A DNA stretch of 32,015 bases from Enterococcus raffinosus (GTDB taxonomy: Bacteria; Bacillota; Bacilli; Lactobacillales; Enterococcaceae): the NCBI RefSeq assembly GCF_018917525.1, contig NZ_JAHLOS010000048.1, positions 1-32,015 on the forward strand, given 5' to 3'. The first letter of the stretch is position 1. Every line of letters begins with the position of its first letter. The notes under the pieces are model-generated. The model saw only the letters and a program-made list of their open reading frames with translations, did not search any database and was not told the DNA's origin. Position numbers and translations under genes: made by a program. This document shows positions 16,131-24,261 of this stretch, piece by piece.

Positions 16131-16883
16131 ATGGAAAAAATTGTATCTGTCAATGAAGTAAAGAAAACCTATGGAAAAGGCAATCAGAAAAAAACGCAGG
16201 CCTTAAAAGGTATTTCATTTGAAGTAGAAAAAGGTGAATTCGTCGGAATCATGGGAGCATCTGGTTCTGGTAAGTCCACTTTATTAAATTTATTAGCGAC
16301 TTTAGATAAGCCAACTGACGGCCAAATCCAGATCAATCAAGCAGATGTAACCAAACTATCGGGAAACCAATTAGCGGATTTCCGTAGTCGCGAGATTGGT
16401 TTTATTTTCCAAGATTTCAATTTGTTGGAAAATTTAACAGCAGCAGAAAATATCGCAGTTCCTTTATCTCTGCAAGGAGTGAAAGGAAAAACAATTCATC
16501 GTAAAGTAGCTGAAGTAGCAGAGCGCTTATCCATTAGCAGTATTTTAAATAGCTATCCGGCCCAAATCTCTGGTGGTCAAAAGCAACGGGTCGCTGCGGC
16601 GCGCGCCTTGATTACCCAACCAACCATTCTTTTGGGCGATGAACCTACAGGTGCGTTGGATTCTAACAGTGCAAGAGATCTGTTAGACACGATGGAGGAA
16701 TTGAATCAAAGGGATCAAGTATCGATTTTATTGGTAACACATGATCCGTTTTCTGCTAGTTATTGCCAACGGATCCTGTTCATTAAAGACGGAGTGATCT
16801 ATCAAGAAGTAAAAAGAGAAAACCAAACCCGGGAAGCTTTTTATCGTCAAATTTTAAGTATTCTCGGTAATTTGGAACAGTAG
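16131..16883 (+). CDS. ABC transporter ATPase, BceA/YxdL-like
   Basis: This 250 aa ATPase belongs to the MacB/LolD-like group used by bacitracin- and peptide-responsive transporters. Walker A 'GASGSGKST', Q-loop 'GFIFQDFNLL', signature 'ISGGQKQRVAAARAL' and Walker B 'ILLGDEPTGALD' are all intact. ATG 16131 follows GAGGAGTGG; a longer in-frame version from 16074 would run through the intercistronic hairpin and is unlikely. The permease follows 11 bases after the stop. Together they should form a transporter that senses or removes cell-wall-active peptides. No histidine kinase or response regulator is encoded nearby, unlike many such modules. Confidence 0.9.
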   Translation: MEKIVSVNEVKKTYGKGNQKKTQALKGISFEVEKGEFVGIMGASGSGKSTLLNLLATLDKPTDGQIQINQADVTKLSGNQLADFRSREIGFIFQDFNLLENLTAAENIAVPLSLQGVKGKTIHRKVAEVAERLSISSILNSYPAQISGGQKQRVAAARALITQPTILLGDEPTGALDSNSARDLLDTMEELNQRDQVSILLVTHDPFSASYCQRILFIKDGVIYQEVKRENQTREAFYRQILSILGNLEQ

Positions 16884-16894
16884 GAGGTCATTCG

Positions 16895-18697
16895 ATGCTT
16901 TTAAAATTATCACTTGCTGGAATCAAAGGACGCTTGCGCGACTATGTGGTTCTGTTTTCAGGGCTTGTAGTAGCGTCAGGAATCTTTTATATGTTTGAGG
17001 GTCTAGCAACGAATAAGACCTTTTTAGAAAGTAATTCAATGATCTCATCGGTAGTGATGATCTTTCATTTGGGAACAGTCCTACTTTCAATCATTACCTT
17101 TGTCTATATTTTATACGCCAATTCATTCCTGATGACGATGCGTCAAAAGGATTATGCGATGTTTATGATGCTAGGGGCAAAAGGCCGCAAGATTGCGCAA
17201 TTGATCTTTATTGAAACCTTTGTAGTAGGCGTCAGCGCCACTGTGGTTGGGACTTTGCTTGGTCTTGGATTAAGTGGTGTTGTTCAGCAATTACTGGTTA
17301 AGCAATTAGACATTAAAATCACTCATTTCACCGCTGTAAATTCTTCAGCCGTGTTCTTCACGTTGATTTTCTTCACCGTAATCTTTTTATTGGCGGCGTT
17401 TGTAAATGCCATGACGATTGTGAAAAAACCAATCTTGAATTTGCTAAAAGCGAGTGAAACACCTCTACCTGCTAATCGTAAACTCTTTACATTAGTATTA
17501 GAAGTAATTGCTGGAATTGTCTTTTTAGGGATCGGCTATTTCATGATGACACAAGTAATGAAGCTGGCTTTCCTAGCCTTGATTATCGCCTTGATTACCA
17601 TCATTTTAGGCACATATTTTGTTTTTCATTCTATTTTGATTTTCGTATTGGATTTATTGAAACGACGTGATAGCATCGCTTTGAAGAAGCTGAATAATTT
17701 TACGTTGTCGCAATTAAGCTTCCGGATTCAAGATTATACGAGAATTCTATCGATGGTTGCGATGCTTTTTGCTCTAGCTCTCGGTGCGATCACCGTCGGA
17801 TTAGGCTTCCATAATGAAATCATGAAAATGACTGAAGCAACGTCTGCCTACGATTTAGTCTTAAATAATGGACAAAACTTTAGTGCAGCTGAGCTTGAAA
17901 AAATCACTCCAACCTCTGATGCTGTTTATCAACAAAAAGAGGATAATGAGACTGTTTATTACGATCGTTCTCAATTTGATCAAGCCCCTTTGAAGGTTAA
18001 GGAGTTTGCGGCTAGCCGTCAAACGAAAAAAGTGCGCTATACGGGGGAACAGTTAGCAAACGATTTGTCAGCCTCGGATCAATTAAGAGCATTGGAACTA
18101 CCAGAGCAAAGTGCGAAGAAGCATCAATTTTTATCTAGTGAAGCATTCTCAGCATTACCTGGTAACGCAACGGAGATACGGTTGATTACAGTGGCTGATT
18201 TTGCCAAAGATAAGGATGCTTTGAAGAACTTAGCCGAAGAAAATTTCCGTAAAAATCCTACGTTGGATAAAAATACAGCAGGTATGAATCAAAAGGCTCT
18301 GGTTTATGAGCTATACAATGCGCTGTTTTCAGGCTTTGAATTTATGGGATTCTTCTTGGGAATTGCCTTTCTAACCATGTTAGCTAGCTGTTTGATGTTT
18401 AAAATTCTATCTGGTGCAAAAAGTGATATCCAACGCTACAGCATGTTGGAAAAAATCGGGGCACGCCGTCAACTGTTGAAGCAATCAATTCGCAAAGAGA
18501 TCGGTATTTTATTCTTGGTCCCAGGTCTATTAGGAGTCACGCATGTTCTGTTTGGACTACAACTGTTCACCACACTTCTAACTGAACCTTACAGTAATAT
18601 TTGGCTGCCATTTTTAATATTCTTTGTTTTATACTTTATCTATTATGTCTTAACCATTTGGATATATACTGGGATTGTCATGAAACGCGAAGCCTAA
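16895..18697 (+). CDS. FtsX-like ABC permease, BceB/YxdM-like
   Basis: This 600 aa membrane protein has the BceB layout. One N-terminal span is followed by a group of three around residues 50-175, four central spans around 195-305, an extracellular domain of about 150 residues (roughly 310-475), and three C-terminal spans. 'MTMRQKDYAMFMMLGAKGRKIAQLIFIE' resembles the FtsX coupling segment. Typical BceB has ten spans and a similar length. AGGAGG precedes ATG 16895. It partners the ATPase immediately upstream, and the yxeA-like gene completes the module. The ligand is unknown; antimicrobial peptides are usual for the family. A strong terminator follows directly. Confidence 0.88.
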   Translation: MLLKLSLAGIKGRLRDYVVLFSGLVVASGIFYMFEGLATNKTFLESNSMISSVVMIFHLGTVLLSIITFVYILYANSFLMTMRQKDYAMFMMLGAKGRKIAQLIFIETFVVGVSATVVGTLLGLGLSGVVQQLLVKQLDIKITHFTAVNSSAVFFTLIFFTVIFLLAAFVNAMTIVKKPILNLLKASETPLPANRKLFTLVLEVIAGIVFLGIGYFMMTQVMKLAFLALIIALITIILGTYFVFHSILIFVLDLLKRRDSIALKKLNNFTLSQLSFRIQDYTRILSMVAMLFALALGAITVGLGFHNEIMKMTEATSAYDLVLNNGQNFSAAELEKITPTSDAVYQQKEDNETVYYDRSQFDQAPLKVKEFAASRQTKKVRYTGEQLANDLSASDQLRALELPEQSAKKHQFLSSEAFSALPGNATEIRLITVADFAKDKDALKNLAEENFRKNPTLDKNTAGMNQKALVYELYNALFSGFEFMGFFLGIAFLTMLASCLMFKILSGAKSDIQRYSMLEKIGARRQLLKQSIRKEIGILFLVPGLLGVTHVLFGLQLFTTLLTEPYSNIWLPFLIFFVLYFIYYVLTIWIYTGIVMKREA

Positions 18698-18738
18698 AAA
18701 GCACCTTCCAGTTAGCCGCTGGAAGGTGCTTTTGTTAT
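18697..18738 (+). terminator. Terminator of the YxeA/ABC transporter operon
   Basis: A 15-bp near-perfect stem, AAAGCACCTTCCAG with its complement, begins at the stop codon and runs into TTTTGTTATTT. Confidence 0.93.
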
Positions 18739-18793
18739 TTTATGGATAATTATTAAGAATGTGAAAATTTTATGTCTTAGGAAATTTTCATTT

Positions 18794-18829
18794 GACCTGA
18801 AAAAGCGATAAAAATCGCAGGTCTTTCCT
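18794..18829 (+). promoter_or_regulatory. Bulged hairpin upstream of ltaS
   Basis: GACCT (18794-18798) pairs with AGGTC (18819-18823) and GCGAT (18805-18809) with ATCGC (18814-18818), with an A-rich bulge between the helices on the left. A short T-rich stretch follows. It lies 135 bases before the ltaS start and could be a secondary terminator for the upstream operon or a 5' control element. No better promoter than TATAGT at 18919-18924 is seen for ltaS. Confidence 0.4.
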
Positions 18830-18961
18830 TAAATTTTAAAGGAAAATCCGCTATTTGAGTAAAAAAATAAGTTTGCACCTTCCATGCAGAAAAATATGCA
18901 TTTTTTTATATTCTGCTCTATAGTAGTAACGGACAATTTAATAGAGAAAGAAGTGATCCGG

Positions 18962-21028
18962 ATGAACCGGGTAAAAAAAGCTTTTAGCAACCGTTGGCTG
19001 ATCCTACTGACAGTCAGTCTGCTATTTTGGGTGAAAACAATCTTAGCCTATTACGTAGATTTTTCATTAGGGGTGGAAGGGTCCATTCAGACCTTCATTT
19101 TGTGGATCAATCCAATTGCTACAACCTTGCTGTTGTTTGGCGTGTTCCTTTACGTAAAGAAATTTAAGCCAGCCTTGATCGCGTTGTTTTTAATGGATCT
19201 GTTAAATACCTTGATCTTATACTTGAATGTGATTTTTTATCGCGAGTTTACTGATTTTGTTACGATCAAATCAATTCTTGGTTTTTCTAAAGTTTCACAA
19301 GGAATCTCAGGCAGCTCCTTTGCCTTAATGAAAGTGCATGATATTTTTTATTGGCTGGACTTAATTATATTTTTAGGCATTCTGATTTATCTCTTTGCTA
19401 AACACAAAGAAATTGCCAGCAAGCCGATCAAAAAAACATTTGCAGTGGCAGTTAGCTGTCTAGCAGCATTGACCTTCTCAATCAACTTATCCTTAAGCGA
19501 GGCCAACCGCCCACAATTGCTGCAGCGGACCTTTGACCGTTCTTATATCGTTAAATATTTAGGGCTGGATGCCTTTACTGTTTATGATGGGATCAAGACT
19601 GAGCAGACCAACAGCGTGCGGGCTCACGCTTCAAGTAATGGTTTAACAGACATTCTAAAATATACGAAGAGTCATTATGCAGCGCCCGATCCAAGTAAAT
19701 ACGGTATCGCAAAAGGCAAAAATATTATCGTGATCCATTTGGAAAGCTTCCAACAATTTTTGATCAATATGAAAGTGGATGGACAAGAGGTCACCCCATT
19801 CTTAAATAGTCTGGAAAATGACAATAAGCAAACCTTAGCCTTCGATAATTTCTTTCATGAGGTAGGACAAGGAAAAACCAGTGACGCGGAAAATATGTTG
19901 GAAACAGGCACCTTCGGATTGTCTCAAGGCTCTTTATTTACTCAATTAGGATCTGACAATACATTCCAAGCCGCTCCGGCAATTTTGAATCAAGAAGCTG
20001 GCTATACAAGCGCCGTTTTCCACGGAAATGTCGGCAGCTTCTGGAATCGCGATCATGTATACAAGAATCTCGGTTATCAAAATTTCTTTGATCGTTCTTA
20101 TTTTAATCAAGCAGATGAAAACTTAGGCTACGGGATTTTAGATAAGGATATGCTAAAGGAAACGGTTGGACATTTAGAACATTTGCAGCAACCGTTCTAT
20201 ACGAAATTCTTGACGGTAACCAATCATACCCCATATTTGACTGATGATAAGAACTTTAATTTCCCCGCCTTAAAAACTGGGAATAGTACGGTGGATGATT
20301 ATGTTCGAACCGCGCATTATTTGGATGAATCGCTGCGTCAATTTTTTGATTATCTTAAAGCTTCCGGTGTTTATCAAAACTCGATCTTTATGATTTATGG
20401 GGATCATTTTGGTATCTCCGACAGCAACAATAAGGATTTAGCCAAAGCATTAGGAAAAGATCCAACAACTTGGGATAAGTTCGATGACGCTCAAATGCAA
20501 CGGGTACCTTTGATGTTCCATATTCCAGGTTATACGAATGGTGGAATTCAACATCAATATGGTGGTGAGATTGATGTCTTACCAACACTGTTACACTTAA
20601 TGGGCATTGATAATCAAAAGTATATTCAATTCGGTACAGATCTGTTTTCACCAAAACATGATCAAACGGTTGCCTTTCGTAACGGCGACTTTGTCACACC
20701 AAATTATACCGAATTAGGTGGTGAAACCTACGAGAATAAAACTGGGGAAAAGGTTGATGCGAAAGCTTTAGGTATCGCCTCAGAGATTGATAAGGAACAA
20801 AAACAGGTCAAACAAGCATTGAGTTTATCTGATAGGCTGAATCAAGAAAATCTCTTACGTTTTTACACGCCAGAAGGCTTCACACCGATTGATCCACAGA
20901 AATACGATTATCATGATCTTGATAAGAAAAATGCGGCGATCGAAAAGGAAAAAGGCAATCAATCAACCAGTCTTTATTCAAAAAATGGCAATAAGACAAC
21001 CGCAACATTATATCCGCCAATTCAATAG
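18962..21028 (+). CDS. ltaS: LTA synthase family protein (polyglycerolphosphate polymerase)
   Basis: This enzyme polymerises glycerol phosphate from phosphatidylglycerol to build lipoteichoic acid at the outer membrane face. The 688 aa protein has five N-terminal spans (to about residue 180) and then an extracellular sulfatase-fold domain. The catalytic threonine is Thr306 in 'VGQGKTSDAEN'. Metal-binding residues include Glu261 in 'VIHLESFQQF' and Asp481-His482 in 'MIYGDHFGIS'. I use ATG 18962, preceded by GAAAGAAGTG, because the earlier in-frame ATG at 18884 lies in an untranslated-looking AT-rich leader. Enterococci often carry two LtaS paralogues; which this is cannot be decided here. It is transcribed alone. 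Confidence 0.9.
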   Translation: MNRVKKAFSNRWLILLTVSLLFWVKTILAYYVDFSLGVEGSIQTFILWINPIATTLLLFGVFLYVKKFKPALIALFLMDLLNTLILYLNVIFYREFTDFVTIKSILGFSKVSQGISGSSFALMKVHDIFYWLDLIIFLGILIYLFAKHKEIASKPIKKTFAVAVSCLAALTFSINLSLSEANRPQLLQRTFDRSYIVKYLGLDAFTVYDGIKTEQTNSVRAHASSNGLTDILKYTKSHYAAPDPSKYGIAKGKNIIVIHLESFQQFLINMKVDGQEVTPFLNSLENDNKQTLAFDNFFHEVGQGKTSDAENMLETGTFGLSQGSLFTQLGSDNTFQAAPAILNQEAGYTSAVFHGNVGSFWNRDHVYKNLGYQNFFDRSYFNQADENLGYGILDKDMLKETVGHLEHLQQPFYTKFLTVTNHTPYLTDDKNFNFPALKTGNSTVDDYVRTAHYLDESLRQFFDYLKASGVYQNSIFMIYGDHFGISDSNNKDLAKALGKDPTTWDKFDDAQMQRVPLMFHIPGYTNGGIQHQYGGEIDVLPTLLHLMGIDNQKYIQFGTDLFSPKHDQTVAFRNGDFVTPNYTELGGETYENKTGEKVDAKALGIASEIDKEQKQVKQALSLSDRLNQENLLRFYTPEGFTPIDPQKYDYHDLDKKNAAIEKEKGNQSTSLYSKNGNKTTATLYPPIQ

Positions 21029-21037
21029 TATACGTAG

Positions 21038-21066
21038 GAAGCATCCGACCGTGGGTGCTTCTTTTC
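21038..21066 (+). terminator. Terminator of ltaS
   Basis: GAAGCATCC pairs with GGGTGCTTC (one G-U), followed by TTTT. Confidence 0.85.
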
Positions 21067-21096
21067 GTTTCAATTGCAAAGAAGGATTGTATTAGG

Positions 21097-21124
21097 TGGA
21101 TTCGAATCCTACACATTCCCGCCA
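21097..21124 (+). repeat. Orphan copy of the selC 3' end (T-loop and acceptor strand)
   Basis: Bases 21101-21124 match the last 24 bases of the intact selC (21989-22012) at all but one position: the T-loop TTCGA, then TCCTACACATTCCCGCCA. Upstream of this the similarity fades; no acceptor 5' strand, D arm or anticodon arm is present. It cannot make a tRNA. It is either an attachment-site duplication left by an element that used the selC 3' end, or the remnant of a second selC. The two copies are 888 bases apart in the same orientation. Confidence 0.75.
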
Positions 21125-21125
21125 T

Positions 21126-21242
21126 TTAGTTTATTAACTGAGTGATAATTTGGTAGAGTAAATGGGAAATAAGCAACACCGTTAAGTCATAAAACGTATC
21201 TTTCAAAAGGCTTGCCGTATTTTCCTTTAACGAGTTCATCAT
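21126..21242 (-). CDS. Possible 38-aa hydrophobic small protein
   Basis: A minus-strand ORF begins ATG ATG AAC TCG, with AAGGATG about seven bases upstream, and ends TAA two bases from the selC-like repeat. The predicted peptide has a polar start (residues 1-18, containing 'KENTASLLKDTFYDL') and a hydrophobic rest ('LTVLLISHLLYQIITQLI'), one possible membrane helix. The size and layout recall type I toxins and other small membrane peptides, but I recognise no family. It occupies part of the 342-base space between ltaS and the DUF1622 gene, which is otherwise without a gene. The call rests on the ribosome site and composition only. Confidence 0.3.
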   Translation of the reverse strand: MMNSLKENTASLLKDTFYDLTVLLISHLLYQIITQLIN

Positions 21243-21408
21243 AAAAAATCATCCTTTCGAATTAGTCGTGTCCCTACCATAAGCAGCGAAACTTACGCGT
21301 TACTTAAATAGAACTAAGAAAGTCTAAATTATTCAACAGAAAATCCGATTGCTTCGCGATCTATTTCAGATTAAAATAAAGATATAAAGTTTAAAGGGCA
21401 GGATTATT

Positions 21409-21762
21409 ATGGAAAATTTTGAACAGATACTTCAGCTTATTTTTCATCCCATTGTTTTGGCACTGGATGTCATCTCGATTTTTATCATTTTATATGGGGC
21501 AATTTTTTCCTTTGTTAAGTTAATCCAATCGAGAAGTGAGCAGGATTATTCCTCTGTGCTGCACAAAAACAAATGTATCAAAGCATATTTAGGCAGTTAT
21601 ATTTTGCTGAGCCTGGAATTTTTAATCGTTGCGGACATTATTGAATCAATCATCAATCCCACCTTTCAGGACATTATCAAATTAGCGATGATCGTGCTGA
21701 TCCGAACGATGATTTCTTATTTCTTAAATAAAGAAATAAGTGAATTTTCCGATGATCAATAG
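21409..21762 (+). CDS. DUF1622 family small membrane protein
   Basis: This 117 aa protein has three predicted membrane spans: about residues 14-36, 60-78 and 90-108. It contains 'ALDVISIFIILYGAIFSFVKLI' split over the first span, 'LGSYILLSLEFLIVADIIES' and a C-terminal basic/acidic tail. This is the pattern of DUF1622, whose function is unknown. A weak GGGCAGGA ribosome site precedes ATG 21409. It lies between the orphan selC 3' end and the intact selC, so it may have been moved as part of that segment. A terminator follows, making it a single-gene unit. Confidence 0.78.
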   Translation: MENFEQILQLIFHPIVLALDVISIFIILYGAIFSFVKLIQSRSEQDYSSVLHKNKCIKAYLGSYILLSLEFLIVADIIESIINPTFQDIIKLAMIVLIRTMISYFLNKEISEFSDDQ

Positions 21763-21815
21763 GATTTTGAGGAAAAGATCATCCTGCTTTGAATCCAATA
21801 ATTTAGTAATTTTTA

Positions 21816-21860
21816 AAAAGAAAGAAGCATTTAAGATAAGGTGAATTCTTTCTTTTTTTT
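21816..21860 (+). terminator. Terminator of the DUF1622 gene
   Basis: An A/G-rich left arm (AAAAAGAAAGAA) pairs with TTCTTTCTTTTT and ends in a T run. AT-rich but extended. Confidence 0.65.
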
Positions 21861-21875
21861 CTTTACAATTTGTTA

Positions 21876-21904
21876 TTGATTCCACCTTGAAGGAGTGGTA
21901 TGAT
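21876..21904 (+). promoter_or_regulatory. Promoter of selC
   Basis: TTGATT (21876-21881) and TATGAT (21899-21904) are exactly 17 bases apart and end 11 bases before the tRNA 5' end, so the primary transcript needs little trimming. Confidence 0.75.
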
Positions 21905-21915
21905 TATTTTGTTTC

Positions 21916-22012
21916 GGGAGTGGATGGGTTCTGGTGTTCCCTCTGGTCTTCAAAACCAGTATGAGGAGTTAGGAGCTTCTTGGGTAGGTTCGATTCCTAC
22001 ACATTCCCGCCA
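21916..22012 (+). tRNA. selC: Selenocysteine tRNA (anticodon UCA)
   Basis: This 97-base tRNA reads UGA. The acceptor strands GGGAGTG and CATTCCC pair throughout (one G-U) and are followed by G and an encoded CCA. The anticodon stem CTGGT/ACCAG closes the loop CTTCAAA with TCA in the anticodon position. A long variable arm is formed by GAGGAG and CTTCTT. The T arm is GTAGG, TTCGATT, CCTAC. The oversized variable arm, a long acceptor/T helix and UCA are diagnostic of tRNA(Sec). It stands apart from the sel operon, with its own promoter and terminator. Confidence 0.96.
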
Positions 22013-22026
22013 ATTAAACTATTATG

Positions 22027-22079
22027 TCTGACAAACACTGATTTGACGCCAATCTCAGCAGTGTTTGCCGGACTTTTTT
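22027..22079 (+). terminator. Terminator of selC
   Basis: CAAACACTG (22032-22040) pairs with CAGTGTTTG (22059-22067), extended by outer TCTG/CGGA pairing, then TTTTT. Confidence 0.88.
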
Positions 22080-22134
22080 ATGTTTTAGAGTTTATATTAG
22101 AAATTTTCAAAACCTAAGAAAGAGGAGTTTAGAA

Positions 22135-22416
22135 ATGAAGGAATACAAGTTTGATTCTAAAATCTATACATCAGAAGTAGGAAAAGGCGGTGCTTACGTA
22201 ATCTTTCCGTATGATGTTCGGGAAGAATTTGGGAAAGGCCGCGTCAAGGTACATGCGACGTTTGATGGCGTTGACTATGATGGAAGTATTGTGAACATGG
22301 GTGTAAAAAATGAGGATGGCAGTATTTGCTATATTTTAGGAATTCGAAAAGACATTCGCAAGGAAATAGGGAAGGATATTGGGGATGTGGTACACGTCAT
22401 TGTTTCTTCAATTTAG
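22135..22416 (+). CDS. DUF1905 domain protein
   Basis: This 93 aa protein consists of one DUF1905 domain: '[20 protein letters not shown]', a beta-rich middle, and '[20 protein letters not shown]' near the end, the most conserved part of the family. The fold is a small beta-barrel of unknown function, often alone or fused to a YdeI/OmpD-associated domain; no fusion is present here. GAGGAG precedes ATG 22135. A weak hairpin (GTAACAC 22416-22422 with GTGTTAC 22449-22455) could end the transcript. It is likely a single-gene unit. Confidence 0.82.
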   Translation: MKEYKFDSKIYTSEVGKGGAYVIFPYDVREEFGKGRVKVHATFDGVDYDGSIVNMGVKNEDGSICYILGIRKDIRKEIGKDIGDVVHVIVSSI

Positions 22417-22422
22417 TAACAC

Positions 22423-22716
22423 TTAAATAGAAATTCAGCTATATCAATGTGTTACGTTTATTTGACAATTGAAGATTTCCGAATTAATTAAAGGTAAGTA
22501 ATTCAGGTCAAAACATAATCACGCTGTTTTGTTATGCTGCATGTTTAGAAGAATGACAGATTTTTTAACAGGAAAAGGACATTTTATCCTGAAAGAGTAG
22601 TATTCACTCTTAAAAGGGTAAAAAACTGCTTGTTTTCTATTTTTCTAAAATATATCATAAGTATGTACGAAGTTTTTTGGGTTATCAGTAAATTTATGCT
22701 AGTGACGGGGGACATA
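22423..22716 (+). other. AT-rich gene-free stretch with small hairpins
   Basis: No credible ORF. It holds the right arm of the weak hairpin after DUF1905, an isolated TTGACA (22462-22467) without a good -10, and short inverted repeats (CAGGA with TCCTG near 22569-22592; AGAGT with ACTCT near 22595-22610). The base composition falls sharply here and stays AT-rich through the following gene. Confidence 0.5.
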
Positions 22717-23766
22717 GTGGGAAATTCGAAAAGAAATATAAATATTGAATTGCTTAGAATCATCAGCATGCTAATGATTGTTTATCATCACTACTATGTT
22801 CATAGTGGATGGGCGTTTCCTAATGATTTTTCTGGAAAAGCTGCATTTATTATTATTATGGGTAGCATGGGAAAAATTGGAGTTATTCTTTTTGTTCTAA
22901 TTACAGGGTATTTTTATTCTCAACAAGAGTTTAAATTAAAAAAAATATTTACACTCTCAAATGCTGCAAGATGGTATTCTATTTTGTCGCTTTTTATAGT
23001 TATTTTTTTCACAGATATGAAATTGGAATTAACAGCTCAAGAGATAGTTCCCGTGCTGTTTCCAATTGAATTTAATTACTATTGGTTTTTGACTCCGTAT
23101 GTTATTATTTTATTACTCAATCCTTTTTTAAAGAATTATCTAGTTAGTATAGAAAGAGAGAAAAAATTAAGAGTAACGTTACTTTTTATCGGGGTGCTAC
23201 ATATACCTGCATTGATTGGAATAGTGACACAAACGGATAATTATTTTATTCCTGATAGTATTCTATCCTTTATTTCCTTCGTTTTAGTTGGAGATTTGTT
23301 AAAAAATTATGAACATGAGTTATCTACAAAATACTTTAAATACGTCTCATTGCTTTTTATATTCAGCGGGATGCTGATCTTATATAAAGGACTATTTTAT
23401 CAACCTTATGCTGTCAAATCATTTCCTGAACTGCCAAGTTTCTTTTTAACGGGAACTGAAAGCATAAACGCGTTGATATTTAGCGCAACTCTTTTTTTAA
23501 TAGTTTTAAAAAAAGTTTCTATTAAAAGAAAAATTATCCTATTTGTTGCACCTTTAGTCTTTGATGTATATTTATTGCATGATAACAGATATATCCGTCC
23601 ATTGATTTGGCAAATCATTTTTAATAATAAGGATTCATTTGATAGCTCTTGGCTAATCTTTAGAAGTATTTTTGAACCGCTACTTGTTTTTATGATTTGT
23701 TTATTATTTGCCTTTGTTCGATTTTCAGTGTTGAGTCTAATAAAAAGAAAATTTCAGAGATTCTAA
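22717..23766 (+). CDS. Acyltransferase 3 family membrane protein
   Basis: This 349 aa integral membrane protein of the acyltransferase-3 family transfers acyl groups (often acetyl) to cell-wall polymers, polysaccharides or lipids. The N-terminal 'NIELLRIISMLMIVYHHYY' is the family hallmark with the catalytic-type histidine. About ten membrane spans follow, and 'FDVYLLHDNRYIRP' is the conserved late motif. I choose GTG 22717 with GGGGG upstream, because family members start a few residues before this motif; upstream in-frame ATGs (e.g. 22663, 22696) lack it. The gene is clearly more AT-rich than its neighbours, with many ATA and TTA codons, suggesting acquisition. Its target is unknown. Confidence 0.83.
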   Translation: MGNSKRNINIELLRIISMLMIVYHHYYVHSGWAFPNDFSGKAAFIIIMGSMGKIGVILFVLITGYFYSQQEFKLKKIFTLSNAARWYSILSLFIVIFFTDMKLELTAQEIVPVLFPIEFNYYWFLTPYVIILLLNPFLKNYLVSIEREKKLRVTLLFIGVLHIPALIGIVTQTDNYFIPDSILSFISFVLVGDLLKNYEHELSTKYFKYVSLLFIFSGMLILYKGLFYQPYAVKSFPELPSFFLTGTESINALIFSATLFLIVLKKVSIKRKIILFVAPLVFDVYLLHDNRYIRPLIWQIIFNNKDSFDSSWLIFRSIFEPLLVFMICLLFAFVRFSVLSLIKRKFQRF

Positions 23767-24154
23767 ATGGTAAATAGCTGAAATCCTATTTTATTAAACA
23801 ATTTATTAAAGACTAGCTTATCGCTTTGGATTTATTTCAAGTTGATGAGCTTTTGTTTTAGCAAAACTATACTTGTGGAGATGATGAAGTCGGCATGAAG
23901 AGCTCTATTTTGAAGGTTTAATATTTTCTTGATTAATAGAACTTAAGACACTACGCGAAATAACTTTAGGGATTCTTTACTTTTTGAAAAGACGTAAAGA
24001 CAAAATGAATATATCATTGATTATAAAGGATTCCCTAAACAAAAGGGGCAGAGGGAACATCATTAGGAAGTGACTTGTTTGGATTAATGTGCACTTACTA
24101 TTCATATTCTTTTGCTTTTACCCTCCATCCATGGTAAGGTAATCAAGTAATACT
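23767..24154 (+). other. Gene-free region with an inverted repeat
   Basis: No supported gene. TTTAGGGATTCTTTA (23965-23979) and TAAAGGATTCCCTAAA (24024-24039) form an imperfect inverted repeat, eight perfect outer base pairs, spanning 75 bases. It could be a very small repeat element or an extended hairpin. The rest looks like decayed sequence with the same AT-rich bias as the acyltransferase gene. Confidence 0.4.
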
Positions 24155-24184
24155 TTGATATGTGACTAGTTGGTTATCTATATT
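24155..24184 (+). promoter_or_regulatory. Promoter of cspA
   Basis: TTGATA (24155-24160) and TATATT (24179-24184, 5/6) are 18 bases apart. It gives a leader of about 70 bases before the start codon. Confidence 0.6.
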
Positions 24185-24201
24185 TATTAAGATGCTTTTT
24201 T

Positions 24202-24250
24202 ATTACACGTCATTTTTTATTACAAATAAACACATTTGATGTGTAATTGG
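24202..24250 (+). promoter_or_regulatory. Structured cspA leader hairpin next to the ribosome site
   Basis: ATTACAC (24202-24208) can pair with GTGTAAT (24241-24247), directly touching the TTGGAGG ribosome site. An alternative inner hairpin pairs CACAT (24231-24235) with ATGTG (24239-24243) and competes for the same right arm. Alternative folding beside the ribosome site fits temperature control of a cold-shock mRNA; the effect is inferred. Confidence 0.45.
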
Positions 24251-24261
24251 AGGTACTTTAC

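Noticed and set aside
18884-18961. Longer N-terminus for the LTA synthase
   Set aside because: No ribosome site before ATG 18884, and the extra 26 residues precede the natural basic start and first membrane span.
21097-21124. Orphan selC 3' end considered as a functional tRNA
   Set aside because: The 5' acceptor strand, D arm and anticodon arm are absent upstream and the T stem is mismatched.
23965-24039. Inverted repeat considered as an insertion sequence
   Set aside because: Only 75 bases, no transposase fragment and no visible target-site duplication.
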